From assembly GCA_023419375.1 (NCBI GenBank), contig JAEZYD010000002.1, forward strand, positions 1 to 45,841: a stretch of 45,841 nucleotides of DNA, in the 5' to 3' direction. Made by a program: the position numbers and the translations under genes. Position 1 is the stretch's first letter. Each line of letters opens with the position of its first letter. This document shows positions 16,860 to 25,334 of the stretch, one piece after another. The notes below the pieces were generated by a model that did no database searches, was not told the origin of the DNA, and was given only the letters and a program-made list of their open reading frames with translations. The DNA comes from Pseudomonadota bacterium (GTDB lineage: Bacteria > Desulfobacterota > Desulfovibrionia > Desulfovibrionales > Desulfovibrionaceae).

Positions 16860-17894
16860 TCAGGAGGCAGGGGCCTGAGCCGGGGAAAGAGCAGAGCCTT
16901 CTCTCGGCTGAGCTGGACTGCTGCCCGCGGGCGGGGAGGCGTTCTGCTCTGGATGAACGGCACTGCCGGGCAATGCGGCCTGGCCTGCCACTTCCGAACT
17001 GGGGCTTTCCTCCAGTTGCCAGGGGGTGCTGCTGCGCGCCAGAGGGACATCAGCCGAACCGGCAGGGAAGCTGTGCGGCGGCAGTTCTTCTGACTGGTGC
17101 ACGCCTTCAACCTGATGCCGGGCAACCATGGGAGGCTCATCCATACCCGGCGCGCCACGCTTGACGCGTGTCATGAGCAGGCCGGGTTCAGGATCCATAA
17201 GCCCCTCAAGATAGTCGCTCACCGTCACAAAACGCTGACAGCCGCCAGCGCGCAGATCACGAATGATGCGCGGCAGGTCGTCCACAGTGCGCTTGTGCGA
17301 GTCGTGGAACAAAAAGATACCGCGCAGGGTGCCCGGCGCGTAGACCGTGCCCCTGTTGTTGCGCAGGGTGGCGTAATTGTCTGGCAGGCGCTGCCAGTCG
17401 CGGCTGTCCATGGACCAGAGCATGAGGGAAAGCCCAAGGCTGGCGGCAACTTTTTCGGTAGAGGCGTCATAGGAGCCATAGGGCGGGCGCATGAACTGGG
17501 GCGAGGCCCCGAGGTTGCGCAAGATGGTATCTGTGCGGCGCAGCTCTTCTTCTTTGCGGGCAAGGCTGACTACGCGCAGATTGGGGTGCGAATAGGAATG
17601 GTTGCCCACTTCATGACCTTCGGCAATGACGCGCTTTACGATGTCGGGATGGCGCTCGGCCTGGTTGCCCAACATAAAAAATGTGGCGGGGATGCCGTAT
17701 TCTTCCAGCATGTCCAACAGATGCGGCGTGTTTATCGACGGGCCGTCATCAAAGGTAAGGGCGCACAGGTTCTCCCGCATGGGTTGATCCATGATGACGT
17801 TGCCTTCCACCACACGCGCCTGCGCCGACTGGGCAGCAAGCCCAACTGCAAAAAAGCAGGCCGCCAGGCATATCTGCTTGAAAAAAAATCTCAT
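16860..17894 (-). CDS. Exported polysaccharide deacetylase (NodB domain) with disordered tail
   Basis: A 344-residue carbohydrate esterase family 4 protein that would remove acetyl groups from N-acetylglucosamine in peptidoglycan or a polysaccharide. Residues 1-26 form a signal peptide ending SAQA. The NodB domain shows motif 1 TFDDGP (47-52; Asp base and metal Asp), motif 2 NHSYSHPN (98-105; metal His), motif 3 RPPYGSYD (136-143), motif 4 SMDSRDWQ and motif 5 LFHDSHKRT. The last 100 residues are Pro/Ser/Ala/Glu-rich and low in complexity, unusual for the family; they may tether or space the domain. The ribosome site is weak (GAGG ten bases upstream). Confidence 0.9.
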   Translation of the reverse strand: MRFFFKQICLAACFFAVGLAAQSAQARVVEGNVIMDQPMRENLCALTFDDGPSINTPHLLDMLEEYGIPATFFMLGNQAERHPDIVKRVIAEGHEVGNHSYSHPNLRVVSLARKEEELRRTDTILRNLGASPQFMRPPYGSYDASTEKVAASLGLSLMLWSMDSRDWQRLPDNYATLRNNRGTVYAPGTLRGIFLFHDSHKRTVDDLPRIIRDLRAGGCQRFVTVSDYLEGLMDPEPGLLMTRVKRGAPGMDEPPMVARHQVEGVHQSEELPPHSFPAGSADVPLARSSTPWQLEESPSSEVAGQAALPGSAVHPEQNASPPAGSSPAQPREGSALSPAQAPAS

Positions 17895-18156
17895 TTTTCT
17901 TGTGCCTCAACAGCGAATTGCCCAAAACAGAAAACCGCCTCCACGGCGGCGCATCCACAGTGCTGCTTTTGCGCCGGAAGCGCGAAAACAGCGGCATTCA
18001 GCGTTCTGTAATGTGCTAAGGGGAGGTCTAGCACTCCCCAAGAAGCACCGCAACACAGGCAAAAGGGCATTATTGGGCATTTTTTTAACTTATGCTTAAA
18101 AATCAGCATGTTAAAATTTTCATGTTGTAAAAATTTTTTTACTTTATTTTTTTCGC
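17895..18156. other. Intergenic region before the tRNA operon, no gene
   Basis: About 260 bases. GC-rich at first, then strongly AT-rich (18070-18150) toward the tRNA promoter, as expected for an upstream promoter element. No supported reading frame. Confidence 0.6.
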
Positions 18157-18185
18157 TTGACTCTGAGGGGGTGTTTGCGTAGAAC
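18157..18185 (+). promoter_or_regulatory. Probable sigma70 promoter of the tRNA-Val/tRNA-Asp operon
   Basis: TTGACT, a 17-base spacer and TAGAAC, preceded by a T/A-rich stretch resembling an UP element. Start of tRNA-Val is 15 bases after the -10. Confidence 0.65.
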
Positions 18186-18200
18186 TCATCTTCGCCGGGG

Positions 18201-18276
18201 GGGCAGTTAGCTCAGCTGGTAGAGCACCGCCTTCACACGGCGGGGGCCACAGGTTCAAGTCCTGTACTGCCCACCA
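18201..18276 (+). tRNA. tRNA-Val (anticodon CAC)
   Basis: Acceptor GGGCAGT/ACTGCCC, D arm TAGCTCAGCTGGTAGAGCA, anticodon stem CCGCC/GGCGG with loop TTCACAC (anticodon CAC, valine GTG), T arm with GGTTCAAGTCC and an encoded CCA. Confidence 0.96.
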
Positions 18277-18287
18277 TCCCAAAAAAC

Positions 18288-18364
<77 letters not shown>

Positions 18365-18372
18365 GAAGTCAC

Positions 18373-18407
18373 CGGGAGGTCAGATCACTGACCTCCCGTT
18401 TCTTTTT
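18373..18407 (+). terminator. Terminator of the tRNA operon
   Basis: CGGGAGGTCAG and CTGACCTCCCG form an 11-base perfect stem with an ATCA loop, followed by TTTCTTTTTATTT. Confidence 0.93.
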
Positions 18408-18432
18408 ATTTGTTGCCCACGCGCAATATTTG

Positions 18433-18466
18433 AGGGCCGCTCGCAGTTGCGGGCGGCCCTGTTTTT
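18433..18466 (+). terminator. Second terminator-like hairpin behind the tRNAs
   Basis: AGGGCCGC pairs with GCGGCCCT, with an inner CGCA/TGCG helix, followed by GTTTTTAT. It may be a backup terminator. Confidence 0.6.
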
Positions 18467-18497
18467 ATCCATCACAAAAAACCCTGGAGCCTCGCCG

Positions 18498-18734
18498 TCA
18501 GTCCTTGCGGCTACTCCCGCTATCTGCAAGAAACCGCACAACGACCCTTTGCCCTATCAGCAGGCTGTCCGCCTCAAGGGTCGTCACCACTTCCACAACC
18601 CTTGAGTCCTGCTTTTCCGCCGGATCTTCCGGTGGCAGCCGCTGGCCCGCAAAAGCACCTGACACCCGCCTGAGGTGAACCTGAGTCCTGCCCTCAAGCG
18701 TACACCCCTCTACGCCCTGCTCGATTCGTCCGAA
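18498..18734 (-). pseudogene. C-terminal remnant of a HlyD/DevB-type periplasmic adaptor
   Basis: Read on the minus strand, an open frame without its own start ends with TGA at 18498-18500. From about 18710 down it reads LEGRTQVHLRRVSG, then AGQRLPPEDPAEKQDSRVVE, then VVTTLEADSLLIGQRVVVRF. This matches the end of membrane-fusion proteins of ABC exporters (DevB/HlyD group), where the beta-barrel strand RVVEV-V-LD is followed by a variant of GQRV-V-I. A stop at 18735-18737 cuts it off, and the upstream part overlaps the 3' end of the ArsR gene. I read it as the tail of a deleted exporter operon. No ATPase or permease remains nearby. Confidence 0.6.
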
Positions 18735-19072
18735 TCATTTCTGCCGTACTCTTCGGCATACGCCGCCAGAATTTCAGCCAGCATCCGCCCAAAACGGGGC
18801 TGCAATTCCTGGCAACGCGGAGTATTCTTGAGCGCAACCCCGCTTCTCTCGCTGCGGATCAGACCAGCCTCGCGCAATATCCTGAAATGCTGCGAAAGGG
18901 TCGACTTTGGTATGGCCCTGTCCGGCATGTTCAGGAAGTCAGAACACGTTTTGGGCGAATTTGAGCGCATGATTTCCTTGAGAATCTGTACGCGCACAGG
19001 ATCAGAAAGGGCATGCAGGAGACCTTCGACCGTTATGTCTTCAACAGCCGGGTGGTGCAGGATTTTCATCAT
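18710..19072 (-). CDS. ArsR-family transcriptional repressor
   Basis: A 120-residue winged-helix DNA-binding protein. The ArsR core runs from LLHALSDPVRVQILKEI (helix 1-2) through the recognition region PKSTLSQHFRILREAGLI to the wing RSERSGVALKNT, with a C-terminal dimer helix PRFGRMLAEILAAYAEEYG. No ELCVCDL metal-box is present. Two cysteines (PKTCSDFL and TPRCQELQ) remain, so redox or thiol sensing is possible but unproved. The start MMKILHHP is preceded by AGGA; the longer frame runs into the intergenic operator. It is divergent from a Tat-exported metallo-hydrolase, its likely target. Confidence 0.88.
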   Translation of the reverse strand: MMKILHHPAVEDITVEGLLHALSDPVRVQILKEIMRSNSPKTCSDFLNMPDRAIPKSTLSQHFRILREAGLIRSERSGVALKNTPRCQELQPRFGRMLAEILAAYAEEYGRNDSDESSRA

Positions 19073-19150
19073 TTTTTCCTGGTATAAAGGCAAGAGGGCG
19101 GCGCAGACATCAACCCGCGTACAGGAACAGGATATTGACACCCGCCCCAA

Positions 19151-19179
19151 TTGTTCATAAAAACGGAACTAACGAACAA
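19151..19179. promoter_or_regulatory. Candidate operator between arsR and the MBL gene
   Basis: TTGTTC (19151-19156) and GAACAA (19174-19179) are exact inverted copies centred between the divergent genes. The arms extend imperfectly inward (TTGTTCATAA against TTGTTCGTTA). ArsR repressors bind such interrupted dyads. Confidence 0.5.
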
Positions 19180-19288
19180 AGCCCGTATGCATCCCGCCAA
19201 CAACAAGCATATACTGGGGCTAGAGGGCATTCAAGCATGCAGGCGCCGCATCCTTGCCCCAGGTGATCCCAGCGCAACAGGAGGTCGC

Positions 19289-20278
19289 ATGAACAGACGT
19301 CAGTTTCTTCAACAGGCGGCAGTCGCCTCACTTGTTCTGCCCGGCGCGGCATTGTCGCCGCAGCCTTCGCTTGCAGCTACGCCGCCCCCAGCAGTGCTTT
19401 ACAGACAGGCGGGCTTCTACTGGTTGCAACTGGGAGATGTGCGTGTGGCGGCAATTTCCGATGGCACATTGAACAGCAACGCAAGGCTGATCAGCCCCAA
19501 ACAGGATCTGGTAGAAGACGCCCTTAAAAAAGCGTATGTGCCCTCGCCCAGACCTACCTCGGTCAACGCCTTTCTTATCCTCTCCCAAAACCGCCGCATA
19601 CTCGTAGACGCTGGCTCAGGCAAACTGCTCGGCCCGACCGTAAACAAACTCGCAGCCAGTCTTGAGGGAGCCGGATTCAAACCAGGCGATATCACGGATA
19701 TTCTGCTCACGCACATCCACGGCGACCACTCTGGCGGGCTCACAGAGGACGGCAAAAAGTTTTTCCCCTCCGCCACCGTGCATGTGAACCGCGTTGAGGC
19801 CGAATTCTGGCTCAGTGCAGCCCAGAGGGACCAGTCGCCGGAATATTTCAGACCCATGTTTGTAAAAGGGCAGGAATCGCTGGCCCCCTACCTCAGTGCG
19901 GGCAAGGTGGCCCGCTTTGAAGCGGGCCAAATGGTGCTGCCCGGGATATACGCCGTGGCCGCACCGGGGCACACTCCTGGTCACACCTGCTACCTGCTTG
20001 AAAGCAACAATGAAAAATTGCTGTTCTGGGGAGATACGGTTCATGTGGCGGAGGCGCAGTTTCCTTTGCCCGATACAGCCATTGAGTACGACCTTGACCC
20101 GGAGGGAGCCGTCAGACAAAGACAGCGTCTTTTTGCAGAAGCTGCGGAAAAGGGGCACCTTGTGGCTGGAGCGCACATTTCCTTTCCCGGCATTGGGCAT
20201 GTGGGCAAGGCGGGGCAGGGGTATCTGTGGTTTCCCATCCCCTATGTCAACGATGCCGTCCAGCCCCCTGCAAAATAA
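19289..20278 (+). CDS. Tat-exported metallo-beta-lactamase-fold hydrolase
   Basis: A 329-residue MBL-fold protein. The N-terminus MNRRQFLQQAAVASLVLPGAAL is a twin-arginine signal (RRQFL plus hydrophobic stretch, cleavage near SLAA), so the folded, metal-loaded enzyme would be sent to the periplasm. The dinuclear metal site is visible: ILLTHIHGDHSGGL (HxHxDH), APGHTPGHTCYLL (third His), FWGDTVH (bridging Asp), and AGAHISFPGIGHV (last His). The family holds lactonases, beta-lactamases and others; the substrate is unknown. The start with GGAGG seven bases upstream is preferred over an ATG at 19151, which sits in the operator. Divergent from arsR. Confidence 0.9.
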   Translation: MNRRQFLQQAAVASLVLPGAALSPQPSLAATPPPAVLYRQAGFYWLQLGDVRVAAISDGTLNSNARLISPKQDLVEDALKKAYVPSPRPTSVNAFLILSQNRRILVDAGSGKLLGPTVNKLAASLEGAGFKPGDITDILLTHIHGDHSGGLTEDGKKFFPSATVHVNRVEAEFWLSAAQRDQSPEYFRPMFVKGQESLAPYLSAGKVARFEAGQMVLPGIYAVAAPGHTPGHTCYLLESNNEKLLFWGDTVHVAEAQFPLPDTAIEYDLDPEGAVRQRQRLFAEAAEKGHLVAGAHISFPGIGHVGKAGQGYLWFPIPYVNDAVQPPAK

Positions 20279-20538
20279 CAACGGCTTTTCCCTCGCCTGC
20301 CACAAACCGACCTTGTACCACGCAGCAGTATTGGCCCGCGTAACCACCTTGGGTGATCCCGCCAGGGATTGCCCGAGGCGGAATGGGGCCAACACTGTCA
20401 AAATTGCCGCACCCCCCAATTATTGAGTATCCTTAACAGTATAAATTTACTAAAAAAATTTAATGCTGGCCGATAATTTGCATACGCAATTGCAGGTTTG
20501 CCACACGCATAACCGCACTGCAAGCAAGCGAGGACAGT

Positions 20539-21132
20539 ATGACGCCGACAATCTGGTTGCTGGGACTTTCCGGCAGTGGAAAAACCACTCTTGGTTCACT
20601 GCTGCGCCTGTACCTTGACGGTCAGGGCTTTGACGTTGAATTCGTCGATGCCGACACCTTCTGCCGCAGCAACGGACTGTCCGCCGCTACCCCTGAGGAT
20701 CGCGTGCGCAATACCGACATTCTACGCGATTACGCGCTGAGCATGCAGGCGCAGGGCAAAGTATGCGTTGTCGCCGCCGCCACGCCATACGAGAACATGC
20801 GCCAGAGCAACCGGGCCATGCTGCCCATGTACCGCGAAGTATGGGTGCGTTGCTCGCTGCAAACCCTGGTGCAGCGCGATGCCAAAGGATTGTATGCCAA
20901 GGCGGAACGCGGCGACCTTTCGACTCTGGATTCAGTTTTTGACGCTTTTGACGAGCCCCGCAACCCCCACTGCATCATTGATACCGACAGGTATTCGCTG
21001 GTGGAATGCTATGAGCAGCTGCGCGACCTCACACTTGACGCCCTTGCCCAAGACCGCGAATGGGCAGACACCGGGCGCCGCATGTTGCCGCAGGCTTCGG
21101 GGCCGTTTATGAATGCCGCCATAGCCCTTTAA
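20539..21132 (+). CDS. cysC: Adenylylsulfate (APS) kinase
   Basis: A 197-residue P-loop kinase that phosphorylates adenylylsulfate at the 3'-OH to give PAPS. Walker A is GLSGSGKTT (9-17); then come VEFVDADTFCRSNG (equivalent of the LDGDxxR region), NTDILRDYA, VCVVAAATPYENMR (P-x-R region altered to P-YENMR) and DAKGLYAKAERGDL (K-G-L-Y-x-K-A signature). PAPS is not needed for dissimilatory sulfate reduction, so here it probably feeds sulfation of a polysaccharide or lipid. There is no sulfurylase or sulfotransferase neighbour. AGGA precedes the ATG. The upstream 250 bases are AT-rich. Confidence 0.85.
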   Translation: MTPTIWLLGLSGSGKTTLGSLLRLYLDGQGFDVEFVDADTFCRSNGLSAATPEDRVRNTDILRDYALSMQAQGKVCVVAAATPYENMRQSNRAMLPMYREVWVRCSLQTLVQRDAKGLYAKAERGDLSTLDSVFDAFDEPRNPHCIIDTDRYSLVECYEQLRDLTLDALAQDREWADTGRRMLPQASGPFMNAAIAL

Positions 21133-21174
21133 CGGGGCGCACCTGACAACCTGCATAGACAGGTTCGGCGAAAG

Positions 21175-21215
21175 ATGCCGCGCAGCACATGCCCAAGGCA
21201 CGCGTTGCGCGGCAT
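21175..21215. terminator. Hairpin between convergent cysC and dgt
   Basis: ATGCCGCGCA and TGCGCGGCAT form a perfect 10-base stem between the two convergent genes. The T-run is missing, so termination is only likely by position. Confidence 0.5.
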
Positions 21216-21255
21216 CCTCAATTATCAGTCGGCTTGCGCTCTCGTCTGCGGAGGC

Positions 21256-22598
21256 TCACCGCCCCGCTGTGCCGGAGAACTGCTGCGAAATAAAGGCGGC
21301 GTAGTCGTCCGTCATGCCGGACACAAAGTCCAGTACCCGCAGATAGGCCATATACAGGCTGTCTTCCCTGCTCGGGGCATTGGCTCCCATGAGCGTAAGG
21401 GCGCGCGTTTCCTGATAACTCATGGCATTGCCCTTGGTGAAGTTGAAGCAGGCAGGAATGAACACATCGAGCAGCCGCCGGTAGAGCGTGTAGGTGCCGA
21501 TTTCCAGCGCCGTCTTTTGCGGATTGTTCATTATCTTGCTGTTAAAAACCCGCCCCGCCTCGCGCATGAACCCGGCCACATCCTCCCGGGCGTGGTTCAG
21601 CAGGCAGCCCTCAAGCCGCCCTTCCATGATGGCTTCGTAATTGTCCATGAACGTCTGCGTGATGGACGGAATCATGCGCCCCATGGCCGTGGTGCGCAGC
21701 ATGCTGGTGCGTCTGCGGTCGGAATCCATGGAATCAAGGCGCGGGTCATCCAGACACTTACCATCCAGCAGAGGCGTCATGGCGGCCTTAAAATCGGCAT
21801 AGGTGATGATGCGCAGCTCGCGCGCGTCTTCCATGTCGATAATGCGGTAGCAGATGTCGTCCGCCGCTTCCAGAAGATACGAAAGCGGATGCCTGCGCCA
21901 GCCCGTGCCTTCCGCCAGCCCCATCGCGCCGAAGATTTCGGCGAAAAGATCGCGTTCCGCCGTATAGAAATTGAACTTGCTCTTGCCCACGCCCTGCGCT
22001 TCGTAGGCGGAGCGCGGATACTTCACCAGAGCGGCAATGACTGGGAATGTCAGGCGAAAACCGCCCCTGTCCTTGTTGTTCTCAAGCGCGTTGATAACGC
22101 GGAAGCCCTGGGCGTTGCCGTCAAAAGCCGTAAAGTCGGCCCACTCTGCGGGCAGCAGATTTTTGAAATACTGCTCTTTGTTGGCGGAATCCTTGAACCA
22201 GTCGCGGATGGCCTCCTCGCCCGCATGGCCAAAGGGCGGGTTGCCTATGTCGTGCGCCAGGCAGGCGGCCTGAATGATCTGGCCCAGATGGTCCGGCGTG
22301 CACCCTCGGGCAGGTCGCCGCGCTGCCGCAGGGCATCACCCACGCCAAGGCCAAGGGATCGCCCCACGCAGCTCACCTCAAGCGAATGGGTAAGGCGGTT
22401 GTGAATATGGTCATTGCGCACCAGCGGGTGCACCTGGGTTTTTCTTGCCAGCCTGCGGAAGGAGCTGGAAAAGATGATCCGGTCATAATCCACCAGAAAG
22501 GGATTACGCACCGCGTCCAGCGTGTCGAGCTTCATGCCCGTGCCGGTTTTGCGGTTGGGGGCCAGCAGTTGCGCCCACTGCTCTTTAAATGTGCTCAT
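21256..22598 (-). pseudogene. dgt: Deoxyguanosinetriphosphate triphosphohydrolase, frameshifted as read here
   Basis: dGTPases cleave dGTP to deoxyguanosine and triphosphate. The N-terminal frame starts MSTFKEQWAQLLAPNRKTG with GGAGGAGG before it, and contains RRLARKTQVHPLV and RLTHSLEVSCVGRSLG. It is in frame until about 22306 and then becomes nonsense. The rest lies in another frame: CTPDHLGQIIQAACLAHDIG, NPPFGHAGEEAIRDWF with the HD metal motif, then an unbroken frame through FRVINALENN to the stop at 21256. One base is missing at the run GAGGGTGC (plus 22302-22306). With it restored the protein has 447 residues and every family block. This may be a real mutation or a base-calling slip in a G run. 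Confidence 0.9.
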
Positions 22599-22752
22599 AA
22601 TGCCTCCTCCCCTGCATGTACGGCATGCGCGCCAGTGCCGCAAGCGCGGTCGCCGGATGCTTTTCTTTTGTTCCCGGCCTTGCTAGTCTTGCAAGACGTT
22701 TTCAAAACCGATGCCCCTACGGGGAAAACAAACCGTGCAGCAAGGCCAGATC

Positions 22753-23325
22753 ATGACGAATTCGCTTTTTGATATGTCCCTCTCCGCCCATCTGGAACTT
22801 TTTGGCGCGTTGCAGACCATGCGCCCCGCCGTGGAAGCGGCGGCAGAGAGGCTGGGCGCGGCCCTTGGGGCAGGCGGCAAGGTGCTTATTGCCGGCAATG
22901 GCGGCTCGGCGGCGGACGCCCAGCACTTTGCGGCAGAGCTTGTGGGGCGCTTTCAGTGCAACCGCAAGGCGCTGGCCTGCATCGCCCTGACCACGGACAC
23001 GTCAAACCTCACGGCCATCGGCAACGACTACGGCTTCAATGATGTTTTCTCCCGTCAGGTTGAGGCCCTTGCCCGACCCGGCGATGTTTTTGTGGGTATT
23101 TCCACCTCCGGCAATTCGGCCAACATCATCGCCGCCGTCAACGAGGCGCGCGCTCAGGGCATTGCCACCATCGCCCTGCTGGGCCGGGACGGCGGCAAGC
23201 TGGAATCCCTGGCCGACATGGCTGTTATTGTGCCCCACGATGTCACGGCCCGCATTCAGGAGGCCCACATCTTCATTCTGCACCACTGGGCCGATGTGCT
23301 TGAACGCGCCGTGGCGCAAAAATAG
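22753..23325 (+). CDS. gmhA: Sedoheptulose-7-phosphate isomerase
   Basis: A 190-residue SIS-domain enzyme turning sedoheptulose 7-phosphate into D-glycero-D-manno-heptose 7-phosphate, the first step toward LPS heptose. Signature blocks are VLIAGNGGSAADAQHFAAELVGRF (zinc and phosphate site), LTTDTSNLTAIGNDYGFNDVFSRQVEAL, VGISTSGNSANII (SIS phosphate loop), and ARIQEAHIFILHHWADVLE with the catalytic Glu and His. I use the ATG at 22753 (MTNSLFDMS) with AAGGC upstream; an ATG 42 bases earlier has no ribosome site. It is divergent from dgt. Other heptose genes are outside the window. Confidence 0.94.
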   Translation: MTNSLFDMSLSAHLELFGALQTMRPAVEAAAERLGAALGAGGKVLIAGNGGSAADAQHFAAELVGRFQCNRKALACIALTTDTSNLTAIGNDYGFNDVFSRQVEALARPGDVFVGISTSGNSANIIAAVNEARAQGIATIALLGRDGGKLESLADMAVIVPHDVTARIQEAHIFILHHWADVLERAVAQK

Positions 23326-23425
23326 GCCCGACCACAGATTCCGCGCACGGCAGGATCACACCAAGCCTTTCCGGCCAGTCATCCCGAGGCATGAGCCTTG
23401 GGCAAACGCCCCAACGAGGTTAGCC

Positions 23426-25099
23426 ATGGATCAGCAGAACGTAGCCCAGTTCCTTGTTTCATGCCTCAGGGCCGAGGGAGTTAAGTACGTCTTCGGCATC
23501 CCCGGCGAGGAAAATATCAAATTTGTGCGGGCTGTGGCCGCCTCCGGCGACATCCGCTTTATTCTTGCCCGGCATGAGCAGGGCGCATCCCTGATGGCCG
23601 ATATTTATGGCCGCCTGACAGGCAATGCGGGCGTGTGCACCGCCACCCTCGGACCGGGAGCCATCAACCTGCTGCTGGGCGCGGCTGACGCGCAGACCAA
23701 TTCAAGCCCTCTGGTAGCTATTTCCGCCCAGGTGGGGTTGAAGCGCATCTACAAGGAATCGCACCAGATTGTTGACCTTGTGGGCATGTTCAAGCCCGTT
23801 ACCAAGTGGGCGGACACGGTGCTGACGCCCCAGGCCGTGCCAGAAATGGTGCGCAATGCCTTTCAGGTTGCGCAGGAGGAACGCCCCGGCGCGACCTACC
23901 TTGCCATCCCTGAAGACGTGGAAGCGGCCCCCATGCCCGAGGCCGTGCCCCTCAAGGCGGCACCCTGCGCCAAGGCCATCCCCTCGCCCGCCGCGGTGGC
24001 GGAAGCGGCAGCCCTGCTGCGCTGCGCGCGCAAGCCCGTCATCATGGCCGGGCATGGCGTGGCCCGCACTGGCAATGCCGCCGTGCTGGCCGCTTTTGCC
24101 GAACGCTACAAAATCCCCGTGGCGACCACATTCATGGGCAAGGGCGTCATCAGCGACCGCAGCCCCCAATCGTTGGGCGTCATCGGTTTCATGCGGCACG
24201 ACTATGAAAACTGCGCTTTCGACCAGGCGGACGTGATCCTTTCCATCGGCTACGAGTTGCAGGAATTCACGCCCATGCGCATCAATCCCCATTCAAACAA
24301 GCGCATCATCCATATCAACACATTCATGCCCGATGTGGACGCCCACTATATTCCCGAGATCAGCATCATGGCCGATGTGGGCCTTGCCCTGGCCTCTCTG
24401 GCCAAGGAACTTGGGGCGGAACCTCTGCTTTCAGCAGGACGCGGGGCGAGAATCCGCGAGCTGGTCGAGGCCGAACTTGCCAAGGGCCGTGAGAGCGACG
24501 CCTTCCCCCTCAAGCCGCAGCGCATCGTGAGCGATATTCGCGCCGCAATGGGTGATGAAGATATTGTGCTGGCCGACACAGGGGCCATCAAGATGTGGAT
24601 GGCGCGCCTCTACCCCACCTACGCGCCCCTGACCTGCATTGTTTCCAACGGCCTTTCCACCATGGCCTTTTCCCTGCCGGGAGCCATCGGCGCGCATCTG
24701 GCCTGCCCCGAGCGCAAGGTGCTGGCCGTCATGGGCGACGGCAGCTTTTTGATGAATTCGCAGGAAATGGAAACCGCCGTGCGCGAGAATATTCCGCTCA
24801 AGATCCTGATATGGGTGGATGACAGCTACGGACTGATCAAGTGGAAGATGGACATGGAATCCGGCTCGCACGACTGCGTGGACTTTGGCAACCCAGATTT
24901 TGTGACCTATGCCGAAAGCTTTGGAGCCAAGGGCTACCGCATTGAAAGCGCCGCAGAACTTTTGCCCACCCTGCAAAAGGCTCTCAACGAGCCCGGCGTG
25001 TCGCTGGTGGCCTGCCCTGTGGACTACAGCGAGAATATGGCGCTTATCAACAGTTTGGGTGAGTTGACGCCTGCGCTATGCGCGTTGGATGAATTGTAG
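23426..25099 (+). CDS. Thiamine-diphosphate enzyme, acetolactate synthase type
   Basis: A 557-residue enzyme of the acetohydroxyacid synthase family, condensing two pyruvates to 2-acetolactate with CO2 release. The PYR domain begins EGVKYVFGIPGEENIKF, with the catalytic Glu in HEQGASLMADIYGRLTG and ATLGPGAINLLLGAADAQ. The middle domain spans about 190-330. The PP domain shows the ThDP motif VLAVMGDGSFLMNSQEMETAV with the later N replaced by DDSYGLIKWKM. Sequence character is nearer the single-subunit acetolactate synthases (AlsS-like, VFGIPGEEN group) than IlvB with a regulatory subunit, and no ilvN follows. The start ATG has ACGAGG upstream. The long frame that opens at 23039 overlaps gmhA and is an artefact. 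Confidence 0.86.
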   Translation: MDQQNVAQFLVSCLRAEGVKYVFGIPGEENIKFVRAVAASGDIRFILARHEQGASLMADIYGRLTGNAGVCTATLGPGAINLLLGAADAQTNSSPLVAISAQVGLKRIYKESHQIVDLVGMFKPVTKWADTVLTPQAVPEMVRNAFQVAQEERPGATYLAIPEDVEAAPMPEAVPLKAAPCAKAIPSPAAVAEAAALLRCARKPVIMAGHGVARTGNAAVLAAFAERYKIPVATTFMGKGVISDRSPQSLGVIGFMRHDYENCAFDQADVILSIGYELQEFTPMRINPHSNKRIIHINTFMPDVDAHYIPEISIMADVGLALASLAKELGAEPLLSAGRGARIRELVEAELAKGRESDAFPLKPQRIVSDIRAAMGDEDIVLADTGAIKMWMARLYPTYAPLTCIVSNGLSTMAFSLPGAIGAHLACPERKVLAVMGDGSFLMNSQEMETAVRENIPLKILIWVDDSYGLIKWKMDMESGSHDCVDFGNPDFVTYAESFGAKGYRIESAAELLPTLQKALNEPGVSLVACPVDYSENMALINSLGELTPALCALDEL

Positions 25100-25123
25100 C
25101 GGATTGATATTCTTTTGACAGAG

Positions 25124-25162
25124 CGGCTGCATTCTTTGCTGAATGTGGCCGTTTTGTTTTTT
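25124..25162 (+). terminator. Terminator of the acetolactate synthase gene
   Basis: CGGCTGCATTC pairs with GAATGTGGCCG (two G-U pairs) around TTTGCT, followed by TTTTGTTTTTT. Confidence 0.88.
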
Positions 25163-25210
25163 GCGCGCTCTGGTTATTTTTTCTGCACTACGAGCACGGG
25201 GTTTCGCCCT

Positions 25211-25240
25211 CCGGCGGAATTTGGGACGCCTGCGCGGCGT
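25211..25240. repeat. Direct repeat A, copy 1
   Basis: CCGGCGGAATTTGGGACGCC and the following TGCGCGGCG recur at 25305-25334 with two differences. Spacing between starts is 94 bases. Confidence 0.85.
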
Positions 25241-25304
25241 GCGATTTCGCCTCCCCGGCGAGTGGTTTGAGATTTTCTGCCCTTCGGGCTTGTTATTCCG
25301 CCGC

Positions 25305-25334
25305 CCGGCGGAGTTTGGGACGCCTGCGCGGCGC
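25305..25334. repeat. Direct repeat A, copy 2
   Basis: Near-identical second copy of the 25211-25240 sequence (A to G at the ninth base, T to C near the end). Confidence 0.85.

Noticed and set aside
21175..22404. 409-residue plus-strand frame
   Set aside because: It is antisense to dgt and carries no family motif.
23039..23425. N-terminal extension of the acetolactate synthase frame
   Set aside because: It overlaps gmhA in another frame, has no ribosome site, and reads as Pro/Ser/Thr-rich noise; the enzyme begins at 23426.
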